A stretch of DNA of 64,000 nt from Listeria innocua (GCF_028596125.1 NZ_CP117229.1:2712001-2776000); one strand, 5' to 3'; shown: positions 8,602 through 16,880, counted from the first letter of the stretch. Made by a program: numbers and translations. Notes: generated by a model from the letters alone, not told the origin.

Positions 8602-9258
8602 TTATTTATTATACTTAGCTATTATTTCTGTTAAATCTACATCCGCCAGCGACTCTCGTTCCATATAATTCGGTGTTAAATCGCTATGTTTCGTTACTTC
8701 ATTTGGGATGACAAGAACATTTACACCCGCACTATTCCCCGCCAAAAGACCATTGCGCGAGTCTTCTACGATAAGCGCCTCCGAAGGCTTAACATTAAGC
8801 GCTCTCAAAGCTTCTAAAAACAAATCCGGTTCCGGCTTGATTCGCGTAACATCCTCCGCCGTAATAATCGCATCAAAATATTCGAGTAAACCTAGTCGTT
8901 CCAAATGATAGAGCGGTTTTGGTCGCTGCGATGATGTCGCAAGCGCTAACTTTAAGCCGCGCTCTTTTAATTCACGAATAAAACTTTCCACGCCTTCTTT
9001 GGCTGGTAAGCTTTTACTATTTTCAATGAAAGTTGCTTGTGTTTCTGCTTCGAATGCTTGGCGATTAATATCCATTTGCTGCGTCTCATTTAATTCACGG
9101 AATAAATCGTCCACATTAGATCCGACGCACTGTAAAAATTCCTCAATAGAAAGATCATAATGTTGTTTTGTTTTAAACCAATCTTTAAAAATTTCGTACC
9201 AAACTACTTCTGTATCAATAACAATTCCATCAAAATCCATTACAACTGCTTTTAACAT
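8602..9258 (-). CDS. HAD-superfamily phosphatase / phosphoglucomutase-like
   Basis: A 218-residue class I HAD hydrolase. Motif I is VMDFDGIVIDTE with nucleophile and acid Asp, motif II is ATSSQ, motif III the lysine in ITRIKPEPDLF-like TRIKPEPDLF, and motif IV VEDSRNGL. The cap is of the beta-phosphoglucomutase/2-deoxyglucose-6-phosphatase type. It likely acts on a sugar phosphate taken up by the adjacent PTS. The start at 9258 has AGGAGG six bases upstream; upstream in-frame codons lack a site. Confidence 0.87.
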   Translation of the reverse strand: MLKAVVMDFDGIVIDTEVVWYEIFKDWFKTKQHYDLSIEEFLQCVGSNVDDLFRELNETQQMDINRQAFEAETQATFIENSKSLPAKEGVESFIRELKERGLKLALATSSQRPKPLYHLERLGLLEYFDAIITAEDVTRIKPEPDLFLEALRALNVKPSEALIVEDSRNGLLAGNSAGVNVLVIPNEVTKHSDLTPNYMERESLADVDLTEIIAKYNK

Positions 9259-9287
9259 CATCTTCCTCCTACCCACTTTACTATTCA

Positions 9288-9311
9288 AAGCGCTCCTAAA
9301 AAGAAGCGCTT
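9288..9311 (-). other. Intercistronic hairpin in the nan operon
   Basis: Stem AAGCGCT/AGCGCTT between the PTS IIBC and HAD genes. No good T tract follows, so it is more likely an RNA processing or stability hairpin than a terminator. Confidence 0.5.
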
Positions 9312-9320
9312 ACAAATAAG

Positions 9321-10727
9321 TTAATTCTTTTGTTCTCGGTCTGCAACTATTTTATCTATTAGTTCTTGGTATTCTGGCGCGCCGAGGTAATCCGTTATTT
9401 CCACATAATACGCATCTGGTTGTTTTTCTTTGGCTCGGTCGATAAGGGATTTATGCGTCACGACCACATCGCATTCGGTCGGCAATTCGTGGATGGCGAT
9501 ATGGAACACTTTAATATCGTCTAAGCCAGCGTTTTTGATTTTTTTCTGCAGCACGGTCGCGCCCATCGCACTGGATCCAAGCCCAGCATCACAAGCATAA
9601 GCGATTCTTTTAACATTTTTAAAATTAAAATCATCTACTGGAGCTTCGAAAACAGAGGAAATGCTACTTTTTTTGCCTTTAAGACCTTCCATTTTCTTCG
9701 CCGCGTCTTGTAGCTCTGAATCTTTGTTCCCCATGCGTTTAATAAATGGTATGGCGGTAATGAATGTAACAAGCGCCGCACATAGTACCGCGATAATGAT
9801 TTTAATATGATCGCCGGGTGCTGCCATCATCATGATTGTGATAATACTACCAGGAGAGGCCACACCAACAAGTCCCGCATTTGTCATTGTTAAAATAAAT
9901 GTTCCTGTCATACCACCAAGAATTAGCGGTAAAATAAGAATTGGATTCATTAAAACGAACGGGAAGTAAATTTCGTGAATACCACCAAATAGGTGAATAA
10001 CACTTGCCCCGTAGGAAGATGCTTTTGAGTTTCCTTTTCCAAAGAACATATAACCGAGTAAAATTCCAAGACCTGGTCCAGGATTTGATTCTAGTAAGTA
10101 AAGCACCGATTTTCCTGTTTCGGCGAGTTGCAAGGTTGCTAGCGGACTAAGAATACCTTGACCGATCGCATTGTTTAAGAATAAGACTTTAGCTGGCTCA
10201 ATAATTAAAGCCGTTAGTGGGAGCAAATGATTGTTAATTAACACATCCACGCCACTTGCTAATACTTTTGTTACAGTTTCAACCATCGGAGCAATTGCCA
10301 CATAAGAAAATAGCGCTAATCCCGCTCCAATAATCCCAATCGAAAAGTTATTAACTAATAGTTCAAAGCCAGCTGGAATTTTTCCATCAATACGTTCATC
10401 AAATTTTTTAAGTACCCAAGCAGCAAGCGGACCCATTATCATTGCGCCGATAAACATAGTTATATCCGAACTAATAATTGCTCCCATTGTTGCAACGGTA
10501 CCAATAACTCCTCCTCGGTAACCGTGAACCGCTCGACCTCCAGCAAAGGCAATAAGCAGTGGTAACAAGTAATTAAGCATTGGTGCAATAAAGCCTTTTA
10601 ACATTTCAGAGCCTGTTGCGACCCCAATCGCCGTTAAAATCCCCCAAGCCATAAAAGCTCCCAAATTCGGAATGACCATACCACTTAGCTTACTCCCAAA
10701 CTTCTGTACATGTACCCGAATAGACAT
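9321..10727 (-). CDS. PTS EIIBC permease, mannitol type
   Basis: A 468-residue protein: N-terminal IIC membrane domain with about eight hydrophobic spans (GMVIPNLGAFMAWG, GGIHEIYFPFVLMNPILIL with the conserved GxHE-like motif) and C-terminal IIB domain with phosphorylated Cys379 in YACDAGLGSSAMG. It resembles MtlA but lacks the fused IIA, which is encoded separately. It imports and phosphorylates a sugar or polyol at the membrane. With nanE beside it an amino sugar is as likely as a polyol. The start at 10727 has GGAGGGGG seven bases upstream. Confidence 0.92.
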   Translation of the reverse strand: MSIRVHVQKFGSKLSGMVIPNLGAFMAWGILTAIGVATGSEMLKGFIAPMLNYLLPLLIAFAGGRAVHGYRGGVIGTVATMGAIISSDITMFIGAMIMGPLAAWVLKKFDERIDGKIPAGFELLVNNFSIGIIGAGLALFSYVAIAPMVETVTKVLASGVDVLINNHLLPLTALIIEPAKVLFLNNAIGQGILSPLATLQLAETGKSVLYLLESNPGPGLGILLGYMFFGKGNSKASSYGASVIHLFGGIHEIYFPFVLMNPILILPLILGGMTGTFILTMTNAGLVGVASPGSIITIMMMAAPGDHIKIIIAVLCAALVTFITAIPFIKRMGNKDSELQDAAKKMEGLKGKKSSISSVFEAPVDDFNFKNVKRIAYACDAGLGSSAMGATVLQKKIKNAGLDDIKVFHIAIHELPTECDVVVTHKSLIDRAKEKQPDAYYVEITDYLGAPEYQELIDKIVADREQKN

Positions 10728-10760
10728 ATTTCCCCCTCCAATCATATGTGTGGCGCTATT

Positions 10761-11762
10761 TTATAGTGATACTTCTTTTCCTTCAGCAATGGAACGTTCA
10801 ATCGCATCTACTACTCGTAAGGAATCATACGCTTCTTTTGGTGTAATGATTGATTTTGTGTTATTCGCAACGTTATTAATAAATGCCATTACCTCCTCAG
10901 CTAAATCGCCGGAAACTTCTCCATTTGTGTAATACCAGTGTCTTGAATCCGGATAAGATACCCCTTTTTCACTAACAAAGCGAACGCCGTGATCACAAGA
11001 GTCTACATATGCCACACCTTTCGTTCCGACTAATTCAAGTTTGTCGTCAATGATGGTTGGCGAATTTTCTGGCAACACCCAGCAAGCTTCAAGACAAGCA
11101 ATTGCGCCATTTTCGTACGTAACAATGGCATAAATAACATCATTCATGCCATATTCTTTAAGTAAAACACTGCGGCTTTTGGCGATAACTTTGACTGGCT
11201 CGCTATCCATGTACCAGTTAATATAATCAATATCGTGAATCATTACGTGCATACTTAAATCAGAAGCACCTATGTAACGCTTTGGCCCAGTAATTGGGCT
11301 GTTACGACGACAATAAAGATGAATAATATCGCCTAATTCGCCGTTATCGAGGCGCTGTTTAATCATATTGAAACGAGGATCAAATCTGAGTAAAAATCCA
11401 ACTGTAAATACTTTATCGTAGTCTTTTGTCAGTTCATACATTGCTTTGCCGTCTTCTAGTTCTTTTGCAAGTGGTTTTTCAAGTAAAATATGTTTTTTGT
11501 GTTTTACAGCTTCCTCCACACAATCACGGTGCATATTATCAGGTAAAACAATGCTCACAGCTTCAATCTCAGTATTTGCTAGGAGTTCGTGGTAGTCTTT
11601 ATATGCTTTACACTGAAATTTTTCTGCCATTTCTGCGCGTCTTTCATCGTTAAACTCACAAATTGCCACTAACTCAACTTGCGGAAGTTTTTGATAAATT
11701 TCTGCATGATACTGCCCCATTTGTCCAACACCAATTACGCCAACTTTGATTTGCTTTGTCAT
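10761..11762 (-). CDS. Gfo/Idh/MocA-family oxidoreductase
   Basis: A 333-residue NAD(P)-dependent sugar dehydrogenase. The Rossmann motif is GVIGVGQMGQYHAEIY, the conserved EKP motif is HILLEKPLAKEL, and the C-terminal domain has HVMIHDIDYINWYM with the catalytic HDxD-like segment. inositol- or amino-sugar dehydrogenases share this fold. It is 19 bases downstream of nanE. The start has GAGGTAAG six bases upstream. The exact substrate is unknown. Confidence 0.9.
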   Translation of the reverse strand: MTKQIKVGVIGVGQMGQYHAEIYQKLPQVELVAICEFNDERRAEMAEKFQCKAYKDYHELLANTEIEAVSIVLPDNMHRDCVEEAVKHKKHILLEKPLAKELEDGKAMYELTKDYDKVFTVGFLLRFDPRFNMIKQRLDNGELGDIIHLYCRRNSPITGPKRYIGASDLSMHVMIHDIDYINWYMDSEPVKVIAKSRSVLLKEYGMNDVIYAIVTYENGAIACLEACWVLPENSPTIIDDKLELVGTKGVAYVDSCDHGVRFVSEKGVSYPDSRHWYYTNGEVSGDLAEEVMAFINNVANNTKSIITPKEAYDSLRVVDAIERSIAEGKEVSL

Positions 11763-11781
11763 GTCACTTACCTCTTTCTTC

Positions 11782-12477
11782 TTAGATTTTTTTAATTTCA
11801 TTTGTAAAGCGGGTGGTTATTTCCTGTGGCCGAGTTACTGCGCCGCCAACAACAACGGCATAACAACCTAACGTAAGAACTTGTCGTGCTTTACTAGGCG
11901 AATCGATTTTCCCTTCTGCAATTACTGGGCGCTTCGTACTTTTCAATACTTCTTTCATATGGGAAAAATCGTGGTCGCTGATATTTTTATTCGCCGTTTC
12001 CTCGGTATAGCCGTAAAGTGTCGTGCCAATTAAGTCAAAGCCAAGGGAATCAGCGTAATAAACGTCTTCAATACTGCCTGTGTCTGCCATGAAAAGCGTG
12101 TTTGGAAACTCTTTTCGAATGGCGCTTAGTATGTCTTTGAGGTCTTCGTTATGTGGTCTTTTTCTCGTTGTTGCATCCATCGCAACAATTTCTACTCCCG
12201 TTTCACATATTTCTCTGACTTCTTTTAAGGTTGGTGTGATAAATACGTCGGAATCATCGTAATCTTTTTTGTAAATACCGATAATTGGGACGTCCACCTC
12301 GCTTTGAATTGCCCGAATATCTTTTGCGGTATTTGCTCGGATACCAACAGCACCACCTTGAACTGCGGCCAGAGCCATTTTCGACATAATAAATGCACTA
12401 TGAAGTGGTTCGTCTTCTAAAGCTTGGCAGGAAACCACTAACCCACCTTTGATTTTTTCCATAACAGAATTGCCCAC
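11782..12477 (-). CDS. nanE: N-acetylmannosamine-6-phosphate 2-epimerase
   Basis: A 231-residue TIM-barrel epimerase (NanE family) that converts ManNAc-6-P to GlcNAc-6-P. Visible family motifs: GGLVVSCQALEDEPLHS at the N-terminus, GAVGIRANT, PIIGIYKKDYDDSDVFITPT, ATTRKRP and the C-terminal AEGKIDSPSKA and VVVGGAVTRP. It is the first gene of the operon; the start is GTG with GGAGGAG five bases upstream. No sialate lyase is present in the window, so the operon may use a ManNAc-like sugar brought in directly by the PTS. Confidence 0.93.
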   Translation of the reverse strand: MGNSVMEKIKGGLVVSCQALEDEPLHSAFIMSKMALAAVQGGAVGIRANTAKDIRAIQSEVDVPIIGIYKKDYDDSDVFITPTLKEVREICETGVEIVAMDATTRKRPHNEDLKDILSAIRKEFPNTLFMADTGSIEDVYYADSLGFDLIGTTLYGYTEETANKNISDHDFSHMKEVLKSTKRPVIAEGKIDSPSKARQVLTLGCYAVVVGGAVTRPQEITTRFTNEIKKI

Positions 12478-12511
12478 TGATACTCCTCCTCTATACTGTG
12501 TTTCAGTGTAA

Positions 12512-12525
12512 AGTATGCGTTTTCA
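12512..12525 (-). promoter_or_regulatory. cre site at the nan operon promoter
   Basis: On the minus strand TGAAAACGCATACT matches the CcpA consensus TGWAARCGYTWNCW at 13 of 14 positions. It lies at the transcription start region, where CcpA would repress. Confidence 0.7.
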
Positions 12526-12530
12526 AACAG

Positions 12531-12559
12531 ACTATATCATAAGAAAATGATTTTATCAA
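12531..12559 (-). promoter_or_regulatory. Promoter of the nan operon
   Basis: -35 TTGATA (12554-12559), 17-base spacer, -10 TATAGT (12531-12536) on the minus strand, upstream of nanE. Confidence 0.8.
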
Positions 12560-12586
12560 TATCGATTAAATGAAAATGATTTTCAT
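12543..12586. promoter_or_regulatory. Duplicated operator GAAAATGATTTT
   Basis: Two copies of GAAAATGATTTT (12543-12554 and 12572-12583) lie between -35 and -10 and just upstream of -35. The second is extended to the near palindrome ATGAAAATGATTTTCAT. The position suggests repression; the RpiR regulator of this operon is the natural candidate. It also resembles a Fur box (13 of 15 positions). Confidence 0.6.
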
Positions 12587-12647
12587 ATTTGGGTGTGGTT
12601 GCTTATGGAAACTAGCTTTAAAAAATGACGTTGCTGTTAAAAATAAA

Positions 12648-12671
12648 AAGTCCTTTCGTTTGAAAGGACTT
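12648..12671 (-). terminator. Terminator of rsmG
   Basis: Perfect stem AAGTCCTTTC/GAAAGGACTT with a four-base loop, then T-rich sequence on the minus strand, seven bases after the rsmG stop. Confidence 0.9.
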
Positions 12672-12678
12672 TGTTAGT

Positions 12679-13395
12679 TTATTCGATTGGTAATTTGTTG
12701 GGTGTTCCGGGTTTGCGCGGATATTTATTAGGGGTTTCTTTTGTTTTAGTGATGACGTAGATGTTTCGTTCGCTTTCTTCTACTGGTAATGCGAAAGCGA
12801 AATGTTCCTCGACTTTTCCGCCGAATAGTTTGATGGCTTTTTCGGCTGTTTGCAGCTCTTGTTCGGCTTGGGCTGCTTTCATTACTAGGAATGAACCGCC
12901 TTTTTTTACAAGTGGCATGCAAAGTTCGGATAATACGCTCATTCTTGCTACGGCACGTGCGGTTACAAGGTCGTATTTTTCGCGGTGCGCTTTGTTTTGG
13001 CCAAATGTTTCGGCGCGGTCATGGTAGAAATGCACATCGGTTAGGCCTAATTTTTCTGCTAGCGCGTCAAGGAAAGTCATGCGTTTTTTCAAGGAGTCTA
13101 CGATGCTTACTTTTAGATGCGGGAAGCAGATTTTAATTGGGAGACTTGGAAAACCAGCGCCAGCCCCGACATCACAAATAGTATCGAATTTAGTAAAGTC
13201 TACATAAAACGCGGCAGAAATAGAATCGTAAAAGTGCTTTAAATACACTTCTTTTTCGTCGGTAATAGCTGTTAAATTCATTTTTTCATTCCAGTCTACT
13301 AACATTTCGAAGTAATCATGGAATTGTTTCATTTGGTCGTCGCTTAGTTCTATTCCTTTTTCAGCGAGCGCCATTTGGAATTGCTCTGGATTCAT
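12679..13395 (-). CDS. rsmG: 16S rRNA (guanine527-N7)-methyltransferase RsmG
   Basis: A 238-residue SAM-dependent methyltransferase (GidB) that methylates G527 of 16S rRNA; loss gives low-level streptomycin resistance in other bacteria. Visible motifs: N-terminal [23 protein letters not shown] site [16 protein letters not shown] and [14 protein letters not shown]. The start has GAGG-type site nine bases upstream. In Bacillus rsmG directly follows mnmG; here the two are parted by the accessory insert, and rsmG has its own promoter within the insert boundary. Confidence 0.96.
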   Translation of the reverse strand: MNPEQFQMALAEKGIELSDDQMKQFHDYFEMLVDWNEKMNLTAITDEKEVYLKHFYDSISAAFYVDFTKFDTICDVGAGAGFPSLPIKICFPHLKVSIVDSLKKRMTFLDALAEKLGLTDVHFYHDRAETFGQNKAHREKYDLVTARAVARMSVLSELCMPLVKKGGSFLVMKAAQAEQELQTAEKAIKLFGGKVEEHFAFALPVEESERNIYVITKTKETPNKYPRKPGTPNKLPIE

Positions 13396-13505
13396 ATTTT
13401 TTCCTCACTTTATTTTCGCGATTTTTGCCGTGTTTAGGATGGTAGACGGGTTTGGTTTATACTTTTAAACAGGCTTGTACCGTATATTTTAGCTCATTAT
13501 TTTCA

Positions 13506-13534
13506 AGTATAAGTACTTTCGTTCTTTTTAGCAA
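13506..13534 (-). promoter_or_regulatory. Promoter of rsmG
   Basis: Minus-strand -35 TTGCTA (13529-13534), 17-base spacer, -10 TATACT (13506-13511), giving a leader of about 110 bases. It makes rsmG independent of the toxin operon upstream. Confidence 0.7.
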
Positions 13535-13547
13535 GTTCGTATTACGT

Positions 13548-13826
13548 TTAACAATTATCAAACTTGTTGGCATTCTCTTTAAAACTTTTTTTGGCTTGAT
13601 TTACCCATTTTCCTTTTGCTGTGGTGGAAAGTCCATCTATGTAACCCTGACAATTGCTTTTGATATCGGCTATTTTGTCCCGCTTGATCATTTTTAACAT
13701 TCGTTTGCGATTTTCTGATGTTGCATGAGTTTGACTCGCCACAAACATCCCAATAAGATTTTTTTCTAGATTTCTGCGTGACTCTAATAATTCTGCTTTT
13801 AGTTTATCTATCATGTTATAGATCAC
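13548..13826 (-). CDS. Small helical protein, candidate LXG-partner (Lap1/TlaA-type)
   Basis: A protein of 92 residues (88 if the ATG at 13814 is used instead of GTG at 13826), predicted all-helical, with many Lys and Asn, one Trp (GKWVNQAKKSF) and no signal peptide. Size, helicity and place downstream of an LXG-type toxin are those of the small WXG100-like partners that guide LXG toxins to the type VII secretion system (DUF3130-like Lap1/TlaA proteins). I see no clear YxxxD/E or FxxxD signal at its C-terminus. Last gene of the toxin operon; overlaps its neighbour by 11 bases. Confidence 0.7.
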   Translation of the reverse strand: MIYNMIDKLKAELLESRRNLEKNLIGMFVASQTHATSENRKRMLKMIKRDKIADIKSNCQGYIDGLSTTAKGKWVNQAKKSFKENANKFDNC

Positions 13827-14181
13827 GATCCTTTTTTAGCTGATGTAGTTCTTCTTCATAAGAATTCGCTTGTTTCTTATAAAGTGCTTGATGCTCTTCG
13901 TGTTCATTTTCTAGTTTTGTTAGTGTTTTTTTTACTGTCCAATCGCCTTCTGCTTGGATAGAACTGATTAAATGGTAGGCTTTTTGCAAGTCTTCAGATG
14001 TTTCGTAATCTCTTTTTTGATGGATGTACCTGATTTGTTCAGAAAGGTTTTCTAGTTCTTGGTGAAACCGCCATTTTTCTTGGGATGCATCGTCCATCGC
14101 TTCATCCAATTGACGTCTTTTTCTATTAAACTCATCGTCCAAATTTTCTAGTTTTAGCAGTAGTTGTCTTTGTTTATCCAT
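13816..14181 (-). CDS. Coiled-coil protein, candidate LXG-partner (DUF3958-like)
   Basis: A 121-residue, very charged, all-helical protein with heptad-like repeats over most of its length (LLLKLENLDDEFNRKRRQLD; LENLSEQIRYIHQKRDYE; LEEHQALYKK). The pattern fits DUF3958/Lap2-type partners of type VII LXG toxins. It overlaps the end of the lipase gene by eight bases, so the two are translationally coupled. The partner role is inferred from architecture and position. Confidence 0.72.
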   Translation of the reverse strand: MDKQRQLLLKLENLDDEFNRKRRQLDEAMDDASQEKWRFHQELENLSEQIRYIHQKRDYETSEDLQKAYHLISSIQAEGDWTVKKTLTKLENEHEEHQALYKKQANSYEEELHQLKKDRDL

Positions 14182-15457
14182 ACATGCTCCCTATCTGTTT
14201 GGCTAATTCTTGGTCGGTTTTTAGCTGGCTTTTTATCGCTTCGTTGATTTGTTCTAGTAATTTATCATATTCTTGCTCTATCTTGGTTGCTTCGACTAAG
14301 GATTTTTCGCAATCTTGCACTGTGTCTATCACAATTTTCGGCTCAGTCGTCCCGCCCCAAGCAAGTGCGGCGAGTATTTCTGACTCAGATAGATTGGAGC
14401 CGATATCCCTTGCATCTGAAAGCGTATCGCGCCACAACTCTTCAGCATTCTCGATTTCTTTATCAAAAACATCTTTTAAAGCTCTAATTTCGACTTGAAT
14501 CGTTTGTTTCATCCCTTGCGTAATTGCTAGTGCTTCCGCTGCATCCAAGAATATTTCTTCGGATGAGGATAGGCCACCACCGCTTTTTGTAAAACTGGTT
14601 CGCATAATGTTGATTGCTGCTAATTGTTGAGCTGTTGCGTATTTGGCTAGTTGAAGGCTGCCTTCTTTATTTGTTAGAATGTTTCCTTCTTTGTCAAACT
14701 GATAACCACCCCACATATGCTGCTCAACCAAACCAGCTTTTTTCGACTCAACCTCTATTAAATGACCAATTGTCGGGTCTCCAGTACCATAACCAATTGC
14801 CACATAATCCTTCCTATCAATAAAATTAAATAATCTATCTAAAGCGTTTATTGCTTTTACGGTATCTTGTTGTTTTGGCGTTAGGTTGGAGTAGATATTC
14901 GGACCTTGGTAGAAGAAACCGCCGCTGATGCGTTTGATGTCTTTTTTATCTAAGTCTGCGATAGCGTACTGGGCGTTCATGGATCCTAGAGAATGGCCGT
15001 ATACATAGATTTGGGCGTTTGGGTAGAGTTTCATGGTTTGTTTTAAGGTTTCTGCAGAGGTTTTTAGTTGGGGTGTTACTGTGGATCCTCCGCCATGTGT
15101 AATTTGGATTGCGGTTGGAATATCATTTAAGCCCCAATCCGTCCACACATCAAGACTATCCTTATGAAATGGCGTAAGACCACTTGCCAGAGTGGGCGCA
15201 GTGGAACCTCTGTAAAGAATTGTTAACTCTTTTACTTTACTTCTCTCAATATGGGAAGCTGTGGGTGGCGTGTATTTTTCTGTGATGATATAGGTTTGCT
15301 GTCCGGCTGCTTTGTTGTTGATTGTTTGGGATACGATTCCTATCTTTTTTTCTCGATTGGATATTGAAATATTCACCTCCTTCTTAAGTTCTAGCTTACT
15401 GTACTCTTTTTTTGCCAATTCTACTCTTTCTTGATCAGTATTTACATGCCCCGTCAT
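14174..15457 (-). CDS. Type VII secretion lipase toxin with reversed LXG layout (TslA-like)
   Basis: A 427-residue protein. Residues about 45-260 form an alpha/beta-hydrolase class 3 lipase domain: nucleophile Ser156 in YVYGHSLGSMNAQ, likely acid among Asp214/Asp217 (FNFIDRKDYVA) and His247 in EQHMWGGYQF. Residues about 295-427 are a helical, coiled-coil-rich tail (EEIFLDAAEALAI to QELAKQIGSMYG) that looks like an LXG targeting domain placed at the C-terminus. This order, toxin first and targeting domain last, is that of S. aureus TslA. The start at 15457 has GGGAGGAG eight bases upstream, three bases after the upstream immunity-like gene. No Sec signal peptide, as expected for type VII export. 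Confidence 0.82.
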   Translation of the reverse strand: MTGHVNTDQERVELAKKEYSKLELKKEVNISISNREKKIGIVSQTINNKAAGQQTYIITEKYTPPTASHIERSKVKELTILYRGSTAPTLASGLTPFHKDSLDVWTDWGLNDIPTAIQITHGGGSTVTPQLKTSAETLKQTMKLYPNAQIYVYGHSLGSMNAQYAIADLDKKDIKRISGGFFYQGPNIYSNLTPKQQDTVKAINALDRLFNFIDRKDYVAIGYGTGDPTIGHLIEVESKKAGLVEQHMWGGYQFDKEGNILTNKEGSLQLAKYATAQQLAAINIMRTSFTKSGGGLSSSEEIFLDAAEALAITQGMKQTIQVEIRALKDVFDKEIENAEELWRDTLSDARDIGSNLSESEILAALAWGGTTEPKIVIDTVQDCEKSLVEATKIEQEYDKLLEQINEAIKSQLKTDQELAKQIGSMYG

Positions 15458-15459
15458 CA

Positions 15460-15846
15460 CTACTCCTCCCAACGACCTAATAGTTTAGAAAGCTTTTCAG
15501 ATACAACTGAAGCACCACCACTTAATTCTCCATTATTCTTGCTCAAGGTATATGATACATTTAGTTCTGAATCATTATTAATTATTAATTCGACTTCTAT
15601 ACCCCCCATTGGGTTGTGCTCTACGCTTCCTTCTTCAATTTTATAAGAATGAATTATACCTTTTTCTGTAAAAGCATTTGGATCTAAATTTGTTAACCTT
15701 TTTTTGAATACTTGTTTCGCTTCATCACTATAAACCACTTTCTTCATTTCTTTGTTTAATTTCTCTTCATCCATATAGAATTTCACCCCTAAACTAAAAA
15801 TGGTTATTACTGTAATTGCTAGTGCTATTATCCATCTTTTTTTCAA
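15460..15846 (-). CDS. DUF1310-like membrane-anchored protein 1, candidate immunity protein
   Basis: A 128-residue protein: short basic start, one transmembrane segment (WIIALAITVITIFSLGVKF, no lipobox Cys), then an extracytoplasmic domain with YSDEAKQVFKKRL, GIIHSYKIEEGSV, HNPMGGIEVELIINN and GELSGGAS. The domain looks cystatin-like, as in DUF1310. Start TTG with GAGGTGAAGAG upstream. Immediately precedes the lipase gene, so it may neutralise that lipase at the membrane, as TilA lipoproteins do for TslA. Function inferred. Confidence 0.8.
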   Translation of the reverse strand: MKKRWIIALAITVITIFSLGVKFYMDEEKLNKEMKKVVYSDEAKQVFKKRLTNLDPNAFTEKGIIHSYKIEEGSVEHNPMGGIEVELIINNDSELNVSYTLSKNNGELSGGASVVSEKLSKLLGRWEE

Positions 15847-15957
15847 CTCTTCACCTCTGCTGTATGCTTTTTATTTGTAGGTCTATTTTATCACATGTTA
15901 GAAATTTTCACTTTCTTTTTTTTCAGTCTTTTAATCGTCTCTTAGCTCTATAAAAAC

Positions 15958-16350
15958 TCATTTATATCCATTCAAAAGTCCCAATTTTTTTGTAAGCTCC
16001 TTAGATATGCTTGCTCCACCGCTCTTTAATTCTTTATTATTTTTCTTCAGTGTGTATGTTAATTTCAAAGCAGGATCCTTATTAATAACTAATGTAACTA
16101 TTATTCCACCCATTGGATTAGGCTCTATACTTTCCTCCTCAACTTCATATGACTGAATTATCCCTTCTTTTGTGAAAGCTTTCGTATCAATAAGTTTTAT
16201 ATCATCATTGAATACTTGTTTCGCTTCATCACTATAAACCAGCTTTCTCATTTCTTCGTTTAATTTCTCTTCATCCATATAGAATTTTACCCCTAAACCA
16301 AAAATGGTTATCACTGTAATTCCTAGTACTATTACCCATCTCTTTTTCAA
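15958..16350 (-). CDS. DUF1310-like membrane-anchored protein 2, candidate immunity protein
   Basis: A 130-residue paralogue of the neighbouring proteins: TM anchor WVIVLGITVITIFGLGVKF, then VYSDEAKQVFNDDIK, GIIQSYEVEEESI, PNPMGGIIVTLVIN and KSGGASISKEL. Start TTG with the same GAGGTGAAGAG site. The spacer upstream, including TATATGTTAGAAATTT and a T-rich tail, is repeated upstream of the first copy, so gene plus spacer was duplicated as a unit. Confidence 0.8.
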   Translation of the reverse strand: MKKRWVIVLGITVITIFGLGVKFYMDEEKLNEEMRKLVYSDEAKQVFNDDIKLIDTKAFTKEGIIQSYEVEEESIEPNPMGGIIVTLVINKDPALKLTYTLKKNNKELKSGGASISKELTKKLGLLNGYK

Positions 16351-16477
16351 CTCTTCACCTCTGTTGTATGACTTTTTATCTATGGGTTAATTTTATTATA
16401 TGTTAGAAATTTCCGCCTTCTTTTTTCAGTCTTTTTAACATCTATGATTAGTATTGGCGTAATTCATTAGCTCTCTT

Positions 16478-16855
16478 CTAGTCCATAAGAAGTTTATCAA
16501 GATTTCCCGATGTAACTGAAGCTCCACCGCTCAGTTCTCCATTAAAATTGTTCATAGTATATTTTATATATAATTCAGAATTTCCGTTTATAATTAATGT
16601 GACATTGATTCCTCCCATTGGATTTTTCTTTATACTTTTCTGATCTATTTCATACGATTGAATTATGCCTTTTTCTGTAAAAGCATCTGCATCCGCGGCT
16701 TTCAATCTGACTTCAAATACCTTTTTCGCTTCATCACTATAAATCACATTCATCATTTCTTTATTTAATTTCTCTTCATCCATATAGAATTTCACCCCTA
16801 AACCAAAAATAATCATTATTACAATTCCAAATAGTATTATCCATTTCTTTTTCAC
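16478..16855 (-). CDS. DUF1310-like membrane-anchored protein 3, candidate immunity protein
   Basis: A 125-residue paralogue, first in the operon: TM anchor WIILFGIVIMIIFGLGVKF, then IYSDEAKKVFEVRLK, GIIQSYEIDQKSI, KNPMGGINVTLIING and ELSGGASVTSGNL. Start GTG with GAGGTGAATGT upstream. It differs from the other two mainly in the middle of the outer domain, as expected if the copies guard against different lipase variants; that reading is inference. Confidence 0.8.
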   Translation of the reverse strand: MKKKWIILFGIVIMIIFGLGVKFYMDEEKLNKEMMNVIYSDEAKKVFEVRLKAADADAFTEKGIIQSYEIDQKSIKKNPMGGINVTLIINGNSELYIKYTMNNFNGELSGGASVTSGNLDKLLMD

Positions 16856-16880
16856 ACATTCACCTCTGTTCTATGTCTTA

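Noticed and set aside
9288-9311. cre-like AAGCGCTT between PTS and HAD genes
   Set aside because: Better explained as an RNA hairpin; it does not fit the cre consensus and has no promoter beside it.
13452-13697. Plus-strand open frame of 81 codons opposite the LXG-partner gene
   Set aside because: No ribosome binding site; antisense to a gene with better coding evidence and overlapping the rsmG promoter.
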